A stretch of DNA of 64,000 nucleotides from JAOBAU01 sp034667465 (GCA_034667465.1 JAXDJV010000002.1:707292-771291); one strand, 5' to 3'. Positions 31,825 through 41,480 are shown, counted from the stretch's first letter. Notes: generated by a model not told the origin, from the sequence alone. Numbers and translations are program-made.

Positions 31825-32478
31825 ATGCTTCCGGCGGCGCTCATCCTTTCGGCGTATCTGATCGGGTCGATCCCGTTCAGTTACCTCGTCGTTCGGATCA
31901 TCGCCGGCGCCGACATTCGCAAGCATGGCTCGCGCAATGTCGGGGCGACGAACGTCGCGCGCACCTTCGGCAAAATGCCCGGCATCGTCGCGCTGATGCT
32001 CGACATCGCGAAGGGCTACGCGGCGGTGGCGCTCGCGAAATGGCTGGTGTCGCGGCCTGAGTGGCCGTTGCCTGTCGCGACCGACGCGCTGCCGTGGCAT
32101 TCGCAGTCGTTCTGGATCGCGCTCGCCGCGCTGATCGCCGTGCTCGCGCACATGTTTCCGGCGTGGCTCCGCTTTCACGGCGGCAAAGGCGTTGCGACCG
32201 CGACCGGTGCGTTCCTGGCGATGGAACCGATGACGATCGCCGCGGGCGTGATCGTCTTTCTGATCGTCCTCATAGCAACGCGCTTCGTGTCGCTGGCGTC
32301 GATGCTCAGCTCCGCGTCGATCCCGATCTTTCTCCACTACCTCGTGCACGCGCCGTTCTGGTCGGTCGTGCTCAGCATCTTCATCGCCATCGCCATCATC
32401 GCGAAGCATCACTCGAACATTGCGCGGCTTGTACAGGGGACGGAACGACGAATGGGCGAGCGGCGGGAACCGTCTTGA
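31825..32478 (+). CDS. plsY: Acyl-phosphate:glycerol-3-phosphate acyltransferase
   Basis: 217 aa inner-membrane enzyme making lysophosphatidate from acyl phosphate. PlsY motifs: GSIPFSYLV, DIRKHGSRNVGATNVAR, and FHGGKGVATATG, among five or six hydrophobic helices. ATG 31825 puts the first helix at the N-terminus. It overlaps gpsA (TTGA at 32475-32478), which makes its glycerol-3-phosphate substrate. Confidence 0.95.
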   Translation: MLPAALILSAYLIGSIPFSYLVVRIIAGADIRKHGSRNVGATNVARTFGKMPGIVALMLDIAKGYAAVALAKWLVSRPEWPLPVATDALPWHSQSFWIALAALIAVLAHMFPAWLRFHGGKGVATATGAFLAMEPMTIAAGVIVFLIVLIATRFVSLASMLSSASIPIFLHYLVHAPFWSVVLSIFIAIAIIAKHHSNIARLVQGTERRMGERREPS

Positions 32479-33476
32479 AAATCTCGGTGATCGGCGCCGG
32501 CTCGTTCGGCACGGCGATGGCGACGGTTGCGGCGCGTTCGGGCAACGACGTGCTGCTTTGGGCGCACGATCCGAAAGTCGCGGAAGGGATGCGCGGCGGA
32601 AGCGCGAACGCGTTCTATCTGCCGAGCATCGCGCTCGAGCCGAACATCCGTCCGACGAACTCGCTCGCGGAAGCGGCGGCGTGGAGCGACACGATGCTGA
32701 TGGTCGTGCCGAGCCATCACTACCGCCGCGTGCTGACCGACCTTCGCGCGCACATCACCGGTCCGGTCAACATCGTCTCCGGCACGAAGGGGATCGAGAA
32801 CCAGACGCTGGAGCGGATGTCGGAAGTGACCGCGGCCGTGCTCGGCGATTCGCTGGCGACGTTCGCGACGCTCTCGGGTCCGACGTTCGCGCTCGAAACG
32901 GCACGCGGCGATCCAACGGTGGCCGTGGTTGCATCGCACGACGCGGCATTCGCGCAGCTGATCCAGCAGGTGTTCTCGTGCGCGTCGTTTCGTCTTTACA
33001 GCACGACCGACGTCGTCGGCGTCGAGATCGCCGGCTCGCTGAAGAACGTGATCGCGATCGCCGCCGGCGTCCTCGAAGGTCTCGGCCTCGGCTCCAACAC
33101 GAACGCCGCCCTCGTCACGCGCGGTCTCCACGAGATGACCCGGCTCGGCATCGCGCTCGGCGGCCGCCTCGAAACCTTCGCCGGCCTCGCCGGCATGGGC
33201 GACCTGGTGCTGACCTGCACCGGCTCCCTCTCGCGCAACCGCAGCGTCGGCGTCCAGCTCGGCCGCGGCAAAGGACTCGATGAGATCCTCGCCGAAACGC
33301 GGTTGATCGCGGAGGGAGTGAAGACCTCGAAGTCGGCGAAAGAGCTCGCCGAGAAACACGCCATCGAGATGCCGATCACCACCGAGATGTACCGCGTGTT
33401 GTACGAGAAGGAATCGCCCCGCGCCGCGATTCAGCGGCTCATGTCGCGCTCCCTGAAAGCCGAATCCGCGAGGTAA
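32475..33476 (+). CDS. gpsA: Glycerol-3-phosphate dehydrogenase [NAD(P)+]
   Basis: 333 aa from a TTG start that overlaps the plsY stop. It reduces dihydroxyacetone phosphate for phospholipid synthesis. ISVIGAGSFGTAMA (Rossmann), SGTKGIENQT, SGPTFALE, the catalytic-lysine segment EIAGSLKNVIAIAAG, and GMGDLVLTCTG are intact. TTG is the only start that keeps the Rossmann strand at the N-terminus. Its stop TAA forms the first three bases of the 41 bp repeat at 33474. Confidence 0.95.
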   Translation: MKISVIGAGSFGTAMATVAARSGNDVLLWAHDPKVAEGMRGGSANAFYLPSIALEPNIRPTNSLAEAAAWSDTMLMVVPSHHYRRVLTDLRAHITGPVNIVSGTKGIENQTLERMSEVTAAVLGDSLATFATLSGPTFALETARGDPTVAVVASHDAAFAQLIQQVFSCASFRLYSTTDVVGVEIAGSLKNVIAIAAGVLEGLGLGSNTNAALVTRGLHEMTRLGIALGGRLETFAGLAGMGDLVLTCTGSLSRNRSVGVQLGRGKGLDEILAETRLIAEGVKTSKSAKELAEKHAIEMPITTEMYRVLYEKESPRAAIQRLMSRSLKAESAR

Positions 33477-33586
33477 AGTCAAAGTTGGGGGTCAGATCTG
33501 GAAATTTGACTTTAGCGTGCTGTTCGCGCCGTCGGTACTATGTTCTAAAGTCAAATTTCCAGATCTGACCCCCAACTTTGACTTTA
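33474..33586. repeat. Pair of identical inverted 41 bp elements
   Basis: Left copy 33474-33514, right copy 33546-33586, exact reverse complements, with a 31 nt spacer. Each copy is itself bounded by TAAAGTCAAA / TTTGACTTTA 10 bp inverted ends around GTTGGGGGTCAGATCTGG. The left copy provides the gpsA stop; the convergent glycosyltransferase gene ends inside it. It looks like a MITE or RAYT-type mobile palindrome. No transposase is nearby. Confidence 0.92.
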
Positions 33587-34559
33587 GCGGCAGCGCGTAG
33601 CAGAGCGCCAAGACGAGCATTGGCGAAACGCCGTCGTACAGCAGGTACGAGAACGGCGCGCAAAGCGCGAACGCGAGCCAGATGCCGTCGGCGAACGGCG
33701 CGAATGCCAGCCAGTACCAGGGGTGAATCGCCGGCGAGCAAATCAGCAGCGCGCCGATTGCACCCTGAATCGAGCGGCGCTTCGTCGCGATGGCGATTCC
33801 GATCGCAGCGCAGACGCCGAGCACCGCGCGCGTCGTGTAGTTGCTGCAGACGAGCGCGATCAGCGAGTAGAGCGGCGAGTTGAAGATCCAGCGCGTGGCG
33901 TAGTCGCGCATGCCCGGCATCACCGGACCGATGAGCGCGAACGGTACGAACGGAATCAGCAGCACGAACAGGAACGCGAGCGCGAAGCGCGTTCGTCGCG
34001 TGGCGCCGAGGAACAGCACCGGGATCGCTGCGATCGGAATCACCTTCATGCCGACCGCCATCGCTGCCGCGGCGCCCGATCGTTTCCTCCACGCGATGAA
34101 CAGCAGCATCGCGGCGAGCACTTCGATGTGCGCGCTCCACGCGCCTTCGAAGATCAGCGGCGGAAACGTCGCATACGCGAGGCGGCCGCGGCGCAGCATC
34201 ATGATGACTGCGAGGTCGGCGGCGAGCAGCAGCAATCGCCAGGCGATGAGGTTGTGCGCGATCGCGAAGACGAGCTCCGCGTGCGGCGGATAGATCGTCG
34301 CGATGTCGCGATGATTGACGCGCGGATCGTTCGGCAGCGACGCGTACGGATTGCGTCCCGACGCCAGCGTTCGTCCGTCCCACATGTATCGCCAGACGTC
34401 GCCTGACAGCAGCGGCTCCGCGAAGAGGAAGAACGCGCGCAGCACGATGGCGATGACGATCGCGTTACGCATCGACGTCTCGGCGCGCCGCACGACGAGC
34501 CACGCAAGCGCGGCGATCGCGTAGTCGACGACGAAGCCGGTGAAGCTGAAATGCCGCAT
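33492..34559 (-). CDS. GT87-like integral membrane glycosyltransferase
   Basis: 355 aa, about ten transmembrane helices. The periplasmic loop GDVWRYMWDGRTLASGRNPY and IYPPHAEL are typical of GT87/DUF2029 polyprenyl-phosphate-sugar mannosyltransferases. ATG 34559 is used; helix-like sequence continues upstream to about 34605, so a non-ATG start is possible, but beyond that the frame is the shadow of the divergent GT2 gene. The last 30 residues (from LKSKLGVRSG on) are encoded by the paired 41 bp element, so the native C-terminus has been replaced or extended. Confidence 0.82.
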   Translation of the reverse strand: MRHFSFTGFVVDYAIAALAWLVVRRAETSMRNAIVIAIVLRAFFLFAEPLLSGDVWRYMWDGRTLASGRNPYASLPNDPRVNHRDIATIYPPHAELVFAIAHNLIAWRLLLLAADLAVIMMLRRGRLAYATFPPLIFEGAWSAHIEVLAAMLLFIAWRKRSGAAAAMAVGMKVIPIAAIPVLFLGATRRTRFALAFLFVLLIPFVPFALIGPVMPGMRDYATRWIFNSPLYSLIALVCSNYTTRAVLGVCAAIGIAIATKRRSIQGAIGALLICSPAIHPWYWLAFAPFADGIWLAFALCAPFSYLLYDGVSPMLVLALCYALPLKSKLGVRSGNLTLEHSTDGANSTLKSNFQI

Positions 34560-34592
34560 GACCAGCGGCGCGGCCGCGACGGAAGCGGCGAG

Positions 34593-34598
34593 TAGAAT
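34593..34598 (+). promoter_or_regulatory. -10 box of the GT2 gene
   Basis: TAGAAT, 12 nt before ATG 34611. Confidence 0.45.
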
Positions 34599-34610
34599 CA
34601 GCGCAGTTCG

Positions 34611-36044
34611 ATGACGACCCTCGACGCCTCGATTCTCATCGCGTACTACCTCGCTCTCGGCGTCCTCGCGATCTGCAGCGTCCATCGCTTTCATCTTGTC
34701 AGATTGCGCCGCCGCTACGGCGTCGCGGCGACGCGCGGAATCGCACGCGTTCCTGATGAGTGGCCGTCCGTCACCGTGCAGCTTCCGCTCTTCAACGAAG
34801 CGAGTGTCGCCGAGCGCCTGGTCGACGCCGCGGCCGCGATCGACTACGAAGGTCCGCTGCTCATCCAGCTGCTCGACGATTCGACGGACGAGACGAGCGC
34901 GCTCGTCGCTGCACGCGTTGCGCACTGGCGAACGCGTGGCGTCGACATCGAGCACATTCGGCGCGCATCACGCGACGGATACAAAGCCGGCGCACTCGCG
35001 CACGGCATGTCGCGCAGCACGAGCGAGCTCTTCGCGGTCTTCGACGCCGACTTCGTCCCGCCGCCGCACATCCTTCGCGAGATGGTTCCGTACTTCGCCG
35101 GCGCGCGCGTCGGCATGGTGCAGGCGCGCTGGGGACATCTCAATCGCAATCGTTCGATCCTCACGCGCGTTCAGGCGATCTATCTCGATGCGCACTTCGC
35201 GATCGAATCGGCGGCGCGCCATCTCAGCGGACGCTTTTTCAACTTCAACGGCACCGCCGGCATCTGGCGGCGCGAAGCGATCGAAGCGGCCGGCGGCTGG
35301 TCGGCCTCGACGCTCACCGAGGATTTGGATTTGTCGTATCGAGCCCAGCTCGAAGGATGGGAGTTCGTGTTTCTGCCGGCGCTCGAAGTTCCGGCGGAGC
35401 TGCCGGCGACGCTCAGCGGATTTCAGGAGCAGCAGCATCGCTGGGCGAAGGGCTCGATTCAGACCGCGCGCAAACTGCTGCCGCGCGTATGGCGCAGCCC
35501 GCATTCACGCGGCGTGAAAACCGAAGCAACGTTTCATCTGCTGAACAACGTCGCGTATCTGCTGACGACGCTCGTCGCTCTCCTCATCGTTCCGGCGATC
35601 GTCATCCGCCAGCGCCTCGGCATGACGCCGCTGCTCATCGGCGACGCCATCGTCTTCGCGATCTCCACCGGTTCGGTGGGGCTCTTCTACATCGAAGGCC
35701 AGCGTTACGCGGGACGCGGCGCGCCATCGCTGCGCGAGCTGATGGCAGTGCTGCCGATCGGCGTCGGCATTTCGATCCGCAACGCCGCGGCGGTGCTCGA
35801 AGGACTCGTCGGTGGCGGCGGACACTTTCGCCGCACGCCGAAGCACGGCGATGCCGCGACGGTCTCGTTCGAACGACCGCCGCGGTTGCCGATCAGTGAG
35901 TTGCTGCTGACCGCGTTTTTCGCGATCGCCGTCGCGCTCTTCGCATCGGCGCGGCAGTGGATGTCGGTGCCGTTCCTGATGCTGTTTCTCAGCGGCTACG
36001 CGTACGTCGCGCTCGGCGCGACGCGCGAGCATTTAAGTAGCTGA
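34611..36044 (+). CDS. GT2 family glycosyltransferase, cellulose-synthase-like
   Basis: 477 aa. N-terminal helix, then the GT-A core with VQLPLFNEASV, DD in LLDDSTDET, DxD in FDADFVPP, TED in TLTEDLDLS and QxxRW in EQQHRWAKGS. Four or so C-terminal helices follow. This is the topology of CsoA/BcsA-like processive or glucomannan-type synthases without a PilZ domain. It is divergent from the GT87-like gene. The sugar product cannot be predicted. Confidence 0.92.
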   Translation: MTTLDASILIAYYLALGVLAICSVHRFHLVRLRRRYGVAATRGIARVPDEWPSVTVQLPLFNEASVAERLVDAAAAIDYEGPLLIQLLDDSTDETSALVAARVAHWRTRGVDIEHIRRASRDGYKAGALAHGMSRSTSELFAVFDADFVPPPHILREMVPYFAGARVGMVQARWGHLNRNRSILTRVQAIYLDAHFAIESAARHLSGRFFNFNGTAGIWRREAIEAAGGWSASTLTEDLDLSYRAQLEGWEFVFLPALEVPAELPATLSGFQEQQHRWAKGSIQTARKLLPRVWRSPHSRGVKTEATFHLLNNVAYLLTTLVALLIVPAIVIRQRLGMTPLLIGDAIVFAISTGSVGLFYIEGQRYAGRGAPSLRELMAVLPIGVGISIRNAAAVLEGLVGGGGHFRRTPKHGDAATVSFERPPRLPISELLLTAFFAIAVALFASARQWMSVPFLMLFLSGYAYVALGATREHLSS

Positions 36045-36479
36045 CTTCTGCATCCACGTCGCCGCGCGCCGCTGCATCTCGTCTTCCGAAACGTCTTCGA
36101 CATGCGTGGCGATCCACCAGCTGTTGCCGGCGACGTCCTGCACGCCGGCGTTGCGATCGCCGTAGAACTGATCGGCCGGTTCCATCAGCGACGTGCCGCC
36201 CGCTTCGAGTCCGCGACGATAGAGAGCGTCGGTGTCTTCGACGTAAAGATAAATGCTCACCGGCTGCGATGGGAACTTCTCGGAGCCGTCGGCAATCATC
36301 ACCATCGAATCGCCGATCTGAATCGTTGCATGACGAACGGTGCCGTCGTCGCGCGTCATCTTCTCGTGCACCTTCGCGTCGAACGCGCGCACGACAAAAT
36401 CGAGCACGCCGCCCGCGTTGTTCGTGACTATGTACGGCGTCACGGTGTGAAAGCCTTCCGGAATCGGTTTGACTGCCAT
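36033..36479 (-). CDS. VOC family protein (PhnB/glyoxalase-like)
   Basis: 148 aa with two beta-alpha-beta-beta-beta modules of the VOC fold: TPYIVTNNAGGVLDFVVRAF, then IYLYVEDTDALYRRGLEAGG and FYGDRNAGVQDVAGNSWWIA. PhnB-like members bind metal or none; the reaction is unknown. It overlaps the convergent GT2 gene by 12 nt. The AraC-type regulator 73 nt upstream on the same strand may be its partner. Confidence 0.9.
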   Translation of the reverse strand: MAVKPIPEGFHTVTPYIVTNNAGGVLDFVVRAFDAKVHEKMTRDDGTVRHATIQIGDSMVMIADGSEKFPSQPVSIYLYVEDTDALYRRGLEAGGTSLMEPADQFYGDRNAGVQDVAGNSWWIATHVEDVSEDEMQRRAATWMQKSAT

Positions 36480-36552
36480 GGGTGAAATCCTCCTGCCGGC
36501 ATCGTCGGCTCCGGCGTCGCGCGGGTATTGGAAAAATCGGAAGTCGCCGCGA

Positions 36553-37371
36553 TTAGTCGGGCATCGGCACGTGACTGAGGTGCTCGCTGCGTTGTGTGAG
36601 ATACGCGGTCGGCGTCAGGCCCGAGAAGGCGCGGAAGTCATTGATGAAGTGCGCCTGATCGAAGTATCCGCAGTCGTGCGCGACGTCCGCCCAGTCGACG
36701 TCATCTTTCATCGCGACGCGATGGACGACATCGTGAAAGCGGCGGATGCGGCTGAAGAGTTTCGGCGCGAGGCCGACCTCGTTGCGAAAGAGCGTGTTGA
36801 AGTGTCGCGCGCTCATCCCGAGCTGATCGGTCACCGCGGAGATGGCGCGATGCGGCCTGGCCGTGAACTCGCGCAGCGCGAACGCGATCGCCGGATGTCG
36901 TTCGAGCGGCGCTGAGACACGAGCAAGCAGCGCCTGTTCGAGCAGGCGGAACTTCGCGTCCGGAGTCGGCGCGGCGAGGAGACGTTCGCGCAGTTCGGAT
37001 GCGGCGCGGCCCCAGAGCTCGTCGAGTGAAAGCTGGCGATCCTGAATCTCGGCTGCCGGCATGCCGAGGAATGGGAAAGCGCCGCCGGGCCGGAAATGAA
37101 CGCCGATGATCGACTGCTGCTGCGACGTGTCGAGCACGCAGAACTCGGAGTACGGACCGGAGATGATCGCGCCCGGCTGACGATCGACGAGCCGTCCATC
37201 CTGCGCGTAGACATCGAATGCGTCGTCGAGCAGGTTGATGACCAGCTCGCTCGTCCCCATCGGCAGGAGACGTTCGCGCGCGTGCGCCGGCGCGTAGCCT
37301 TCGTACAGCCAGAACAGCTCCGCGAATCGCGAGAGCGGCGGGCTCGGTACGAAGTGATGAAAACGCATCAT
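36553..37371 (-). CDS. AraC family transcriptional regulator
   Basis: 272 aa. The N-terminal DUF6597-like sensor (LFWLYEGYAPAHARERLLPM ... GPYSEFCVLDTSQQ) is followed by an AraC helix-turn-helix pair: AISAVTDQLGMSARHFNTLF and WADVAHDCGYFDQAHFINDF with the FSGLTPTAYL end. It starts M-M at 37371/37368 and lies 7 nt after the stop of the next upstream gene. The inducer is unknown. Confidence 0.92.
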   Translation of the reverse strand: MMRFHHFVPSPPLSRFAELFWLYEGYAPAHARERLLPMGTSELVINLLDDAFDVYAQDGRLVDRQPGAIISGPYSEFCVLDTSQQQSIIGVHFRPGGAFPFLGMPAAEIQDRQLSLDELWGRAASELRERLLAAPTPDAKFRLLEQALLARVSAPLERHPAIAFALREFTARPHRAISAVTDQLGMSARHFNTLFRNEVGLAPKLFSRIRRFHDVVHRVAMKDDVDWADVAHDCGYFDQAHFINDFRAFSGLTPTAYLTQRSEHLSHVPMPD

Positions 37372-37378
37372 CGCCGAC

Positions 37379-37942
37379 TTACATCGGCGGCTTTTGCGTC
37401 GTCGTCGCCGGCGGCTGGTTCGCCGGATTCTGCTGCATGGCGTGCTCGGCGGCGGCCGGATCGTCGAAGCGCTCGTCGAGCGTGTCGTCGTACGTTGCCG
37501 CTGTCGCGCGCTCGGCGTCGGACTTCTTCTTCGCCGCGATTTCCTTCGCCTTCTTCTCCGCTTCCTGTTTCTTCACCGCTTCGGCGCGGCGCGCGTACTC
37601 GGCGGCCATTGGATCGACCGGCTTCGGTTTCGGCGGCGGAAGCGGTGCGGGAAGCTCGGGGAGTTTCTCGGCCTGAGTGATGTGGCCGCCCGATTTCGAC
37701 AGCGTGTCGTTCGTGATGACGTTTCCGGGCTTCGCCTTGCCGCGCTTCGATTTCTTCGCGGCCGCGACGAGCGGCGAGTCGGTTGCACTCGGCGGAGCGG
37801 TGACGATCGGGGCCGGAGCGGGCGCCGATGCTGCAGCAGTGGGAGCGGGTTCCGCTTTCTTCGTCTCCGGTTTCTTTGCTTCAGCAGCGCTGAGCACGCC
37901 GGCGGCGAGAAGAAGACAGCATGCGATCGAGAGCTCTTTCAT
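37379..37942 (-). CDS. Secreted Pro/Ala/Lys-rich protein
   Basis: 187 aa with a signal peptide (KELSIACCLLLAAGVLSAAEA). The mature part is low complexity: Pro/Ala stretches, a charged segment (ARRAEAVKKQEAEKKAKEI) likely to be helical, and a Gln/Pro C-terminus. ATG 37942 has GGAG 8 nt upstream. No domain recognised. The opposite-strand long frame here is a shadow. Confidence 0.7.
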   Translation of the reverse strand: MKELSIACCLLLAAGVLSAAEAKKPETKKAEPAPTAAASAPAPAPIVTAPPSATDSPLVAAAKKSKRGKAKPGNVITNDTLSKSGGHITQAEKLPELPAPLPPPKPKPVDPMAAEYARRAEAVKKQEAEKKAKEIAAKKKSDAERATAATYDDTLDERFDDPAAAEHAMQQNPANQPPATTTQKPPM

Positions 37943-38024
37943 CACGGATCTCCGCCAGGTCCAATGTTACGCTTCCGCCCTGAAATTTCAGGCCGCCCCG
38001 AATCTTGCATTTTTGTTCAGCTCG

Positions 38025-38600
38025 ATGTCTCCCGAGATCCTTCTACAGAAGTTCGGCTACCTCGCCGTTTTCCTCGGGACCTTCCTCGAGGGCGAGACCA
38101 TTCTCGTCATGGCGGGTTTCTTCTCCGAGCGCGGCCATCTCGACTTCATGCTGGTCGTGATCACGGCGTTCTTCGGCTCGTACACCGGCCACGTCGCCTG
38201 GTTCTGGCTCGGCCGCGCGAAAGGAGTCAAGATCCTCGACCGTTTCCCGAAGATGAAGAACCATTTCGGGAAAGGGATTCGGATGTTCGAGCGCTACGGC
38301 GCGCCGGCGATTTTCATCACACAGTGGCTGTACGGACTGCGGATTACCTGCGCTGTCGTGATCGGCATCTCAAAAATCTCGACGATCAAGTTCCTGGTCT
38401 ACGAGGCGTTGAGCTGCCTGATGTGGTCGATCGTCATCGCCGCGGCCGGCTTCTACTTCGGCTTCGCCGTCGAGCGCGTGCTCGGCAAAGCGGCGCACAT
38501 CGAGAAGTACGGCCTCGCGCTGCTGCTCGCAGCAGGAGTCGGCTTCTGGCTGTGGCACCGCTACAAAGAAAAGAAAGAAGCCGCCCCGCCCGCCGACTGA
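38025..38600 (+). CDS. DedA family membrane protein
   Basis: 191 aa VTT/DedA protein. Features: FLGTFLEGETILVMAGF re-entrant loop, HVAWFWLGRAKG, FITQWLYGLRITCAVVIGIS, and four to five helices. DedA proteins are implicated in flipping of undecaprenyl phosphate or phospholipids. The ATG (MSPEILLQKFGY) is the first in frame near the conserved start; an upstream extension is not membrane-like. The 77 nt before convergent ppdK hold no clear signal. Confidence 0.92.
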   Translation: MSPEILLQKFGYLAVFLGTFLEGETILVMAGFFSERGHLDFMLVVITAFFGSYTGHVAWFWLGRAKGVKILDRFPKMKNHFGKGIRMFERYGAPAIFITQWLYGLRITCAVVIGISKISTIKFLVYEALSCLMWSIVIAAAGFYFGFAVERVLGKAAHIEKYGLALLLAAGVGFWLWHRYKEKKEAAPPAD

Positions 38601-38677
38601 ACCCGTACATCCGGCAATGATCCGCCGCGAAGCCGTTCGCCGAGGCTTGGCCAGGCAACGCAGCGGCGCGTCGCCGC

Positions 38678-41407
38678 CTAGCCTTCGAAGTGCTTGAACT
38701 CCAGCTCTGCCTGCGCGGCTGCCAGCCGCGCGACCGGCACGCGGTACGGCGAGCACGATACGTAGTTCAAATCGCACGAGCGGAAGAAGCGGATCGAATC
38801 GGGATCGCCGCCGTGCTCGCCGCAGACGCCGACCTTCAGCTTCGGATTTGCGCCACGGCCGCGCTCGGCTCCGAGCTTCACCAGCTGCCCGACGCCTTCC
38901 TGATCGATCGATTCGAACGGATCCTTCGGCAGGATCTTCTTGTCGACGTACTCCGGCAGGAACGAGCCGGCATCGTCGCGTGAGTAACCGAACGTCATCT
39001 GCGTCAGGTCGTTCGTGCCGAACGAGAAGAACTCCGAGATCTCGCCGAGCTTGTCGGCGATGAGTGCCGCGCGCGGAATCTCGATCATCGTGCCGACGAG
39101 GAAATCGATCGTCACGCCGCGCTCGGCGAACGTCTCGGCCGCGATGCGGCGCACCATCTCACTCGTCAGCTGCAGCTCTTTCACGGTGCCGACGAGCGGG
39201 ATCATCACTTCGGGATGGACGGCGATCCCGTCTTTCTGCACGTCGCATGCGGCCTGGAAAATCGCGCGGACCTGCATCTCGTAAATCTCGGGATAGGTGA
39301 TGCCGAGGCGGCAGCCGCGATGGCCGAGCATCGGATTCGTTTCGTGGAGCTGGTTGACCTTCGCGCGCATCTCGACGAAGCCCCAGCCCATGTCGCGCGC
39401 GACGGAGGAGATCTGCTGCTCGCTCTGCGGCAGGAACTCGTGCAGCGGCGGATCGAGCAGACGAACGGTGACCGGCATTCCGGCGAGCTCGCGGAAGATC
39501 CCTTCGAAGTCGGCCTTCTGAAACGGCAGCAGCTGTTCGAGCGCGCGACGGCGTCCCTGTTCGTTGCGCGCAAGAATCATCTCGCGCACGCGCAGGATTC
39601 GTTCCTCCGCGAAGAACATATGTTCGGTGCGGCAGAGACCGATTCCTTTTGCCCCGAACAGCCGCGCCACGCGCGCGTCCTGCGGCGTGTCGGCGTTCGT
39701 TCGAACGGCCATCGTCCGAATCTCGTCCGCCCATTTCAACAGCCGATCGAAGTTGCGATAGATCTCGGAATCCTCCGGCTTCATCGACTCTTCGAGCAGG
39801 ACCTGCACGACTTCGGACGGCCGCGTCGGCAGCTGATCGCTGAGGATTTCGCCGGTCGAGCCGTCGATCGAAATCCAGTCGCCCTCTTCGAGCGGCTCGT
39901 GATTCGACGCGCGCAGTTCGCCGCGCTGATAGTTCACGGTCAGCGATCCGGCGCCGACGATGCACGGACGTCCCATGCCGCGCGCCACGACCGCCGCGTG
40001 CGACGTCAGTCCGCCGCGCGTCGTCAGAATGCCGGCGGCGACGTGCATGCCGACGATGTCTTCCGGACTCGTCTCGATGCGCACGAGGATGACCGGACCG
40101 CCCTTCACCATTTCGACGGCACGCTCGGCGCTGAACGCGATGCGTCCCGCTGCGGCGCCGGGGCCGGCAGGAAGTCCGCGGGCGAGGAGGCGTCCGCTGT
40201 GCAGCGCTTTCTGTTTTTCCGCGATGTCGAAAACCGGCGCGAGCAGCTGAACGATCTGTCCCGCTTCGACGCGCGAGACGGCGTCTTTGTGTGAGATCAA
40301 TTCTTCATCGACCATGTCGCAGGCGATCTTCACCGCCGCGAATCCGGTCCGCTTGCCGGTGCGCGTCTGCAGGAGATAGAGCTTGTGCGACTGGATCGTG
40401 AACTCGATGTCCTGCATGTCGCGGTAGTGACCTTCGAGCTTGCGATAGACATCTTCGAGCTGCGCGTAAACCTCGGGCATCGACTCTTCGAGTGAGACCT
40501 GGCCCTCGATCGCCTGCGCCTTCGTGATCGGCAGTGGTGTACGAATGCCGGCGACGACGTCTTCGCCCTGCGCGTTCGGCAGGTATTCGCCGTAGAAGCG
40601 CTTGTTGCCGGTCGACGGATCGCGCGTGAACGCGACGCCGGTCGCGCAGTCGGAGCCCATGTTGCCGAAGACCATCGACTGCACGTTCACCGCGGTTCCC
40701 CATTCGCCGGGGATGCCGTTGAGCTTTCGATAGGTGATGGCGCGCGCGTTGTTCCAGGAGTTGAAGACGGCGCCGATCGCGCCCCACAACTGCTCCTGCA
40801 CATCCTGCGGGAAGTCACGTCCGCCGCGTTCCTTCACAATGTTTTTGTAGGTCGCGACGAGCTCGCGCAATCCGTCGGCGGGAATCTCCGCGTCGGTCTT
40901 CACGCCCGCGCGATCGCGCAGCGCGAAGAGCTCGTGCTCGAAGTGCTCTTTGTCGACTTCGAGCACGACGTCGGAGTACATCTGGATGAAGCGCCGGTAC
41001 GAATCGAGCGCGAAGCGTTCATCGCCGGACGACTTCGCGAGTCCCTGCACCGTTTCGTCGTTCAGTCCGAGGTTGAGGATCGTGTCCATCATTCCCGGCA
41101 TCGACGCGCGCGCGCCGGAGCGAACGGAGACGAGCAGCGGTTTCGCAGGATCGCCGAACGTGCGGCCGACCGATTTCTCGACCGCGGCGAGATTCTCCGC
41201 GACCTGATCCTTCAGTTCGTTCGGATAGCTCTTGTCGTGGGCGTAGAAATAGGTGCAGACCTCGGTGGAAATCGTGAAGCCGGGAGGAACGGGAACGCCG
41301 ATGTTCGTCATCTCGGCGAGGCCTGCGCCTTTGCCGCCGAGGATTTCTTTCATCTTCGCGTTTCCCTCGGCGTGACCATCGCCGAAGTAGTAGACGTATT
41401 TCTGCAT
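38678..41407 (-). CDS. ppdK: Pyruvate, phosphate dikinase
   Basis: 909 aa, full length. Nucleotide-binding N-terminus (KGAGLAEMTNIGVPVPPGFT), swivelling phosphohistidine domain GGLTSHAAVVARGMGRPC with its catalytic His, and C-terminal PEP/pyruvate barrel (SFGTNDLTQMTFGYSRDD, VGVCGEHGGDP with catalytic Cys). It interconverts pyruvate and PEP with ATP and phosphate. AGAGGA precedes the ATG. It is a single-gene unit. Confidence 0.98.
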   Translation of the reverse strand: MQKYVYYFGDGHAEGNAKMKEILGGKGAGLAEMTNIGVPVPPGFTISTEVCTYFYAHDKSYPNELKDQVAENLAAVEKSVGRTFGDPAKPLLVSVRSGARASMPGMMDTILNLGLNDETVQGLAKSSGDERFALDSYRRFIQMYSDVVLEVDKEHFEHELFALRDRAGVKTDAEIPADGLRELVATYKNIVKERGGRDFPQDVQEQLWGAIGAVFNSWNNARAITYRKLNGIPGEWGTAVNVQSMVFGNMGSDCATGVAFTRDPSTGNKRFYGEYLPNAQGEDVVAGIRTPLPITKAQAIEGQVSLEESMPEVYAQLEDVYRKLEGHYRDMQDIEFTIQSHKLYLLQTRTGKRTGFAAVKIACDMVDEELISHKDAVSRVEAGQIVQLLAPVFDIAEKQKALHSGRLLARGLPAGPGAAAGRIAFSAERAVEMVKGGPVILVRIETSPEDIVGMHVAAGILTTRGGLTSHAAVVARGMGRPCIVGAGSLTVNYQRGELRASNHEPLEEGDWISIDGSTGEILSDQLPTRPSEVVQVLLEESMKPEDSEIYRNFDRLLKWADEIRTMAVRTNADTPQDARVARLFGAKGIGLCRTEHMFFAEERILRVREMILARNEQGRRRALEQLLPFQKADFEGIFRELAGMPVTVRLLDPPLHEFLPQSEQQISSVARDMGWGFVEMRAKVNQLHETNPMLGHRGCRLGITYPEIYEMQVRAIFQAACDVQKDGIAVHPEVMIPLVGTVKELQLTSEMVRRIAAETFAERGVTIDFLVGTMIEIPRAALIADKLGEISEFFSFGTNDLTQMTFGYSRDDAGSFLPEYVDKKILPKDPFESIDQEGVGQLVKLGAERGRGANPKLKVGVCGEHGGDPDSIRFFRSCDLNYVSCSPYRVPVARLAAAQAELEFKHFEG

Positions 41408-41480
41408 GCGTTCCTCTCGCGCGCCAGGCGCGCAGCGCCGGCTCGACGTTGCGCAGCGCTGCCTCGACGTAGCGGCGCGA

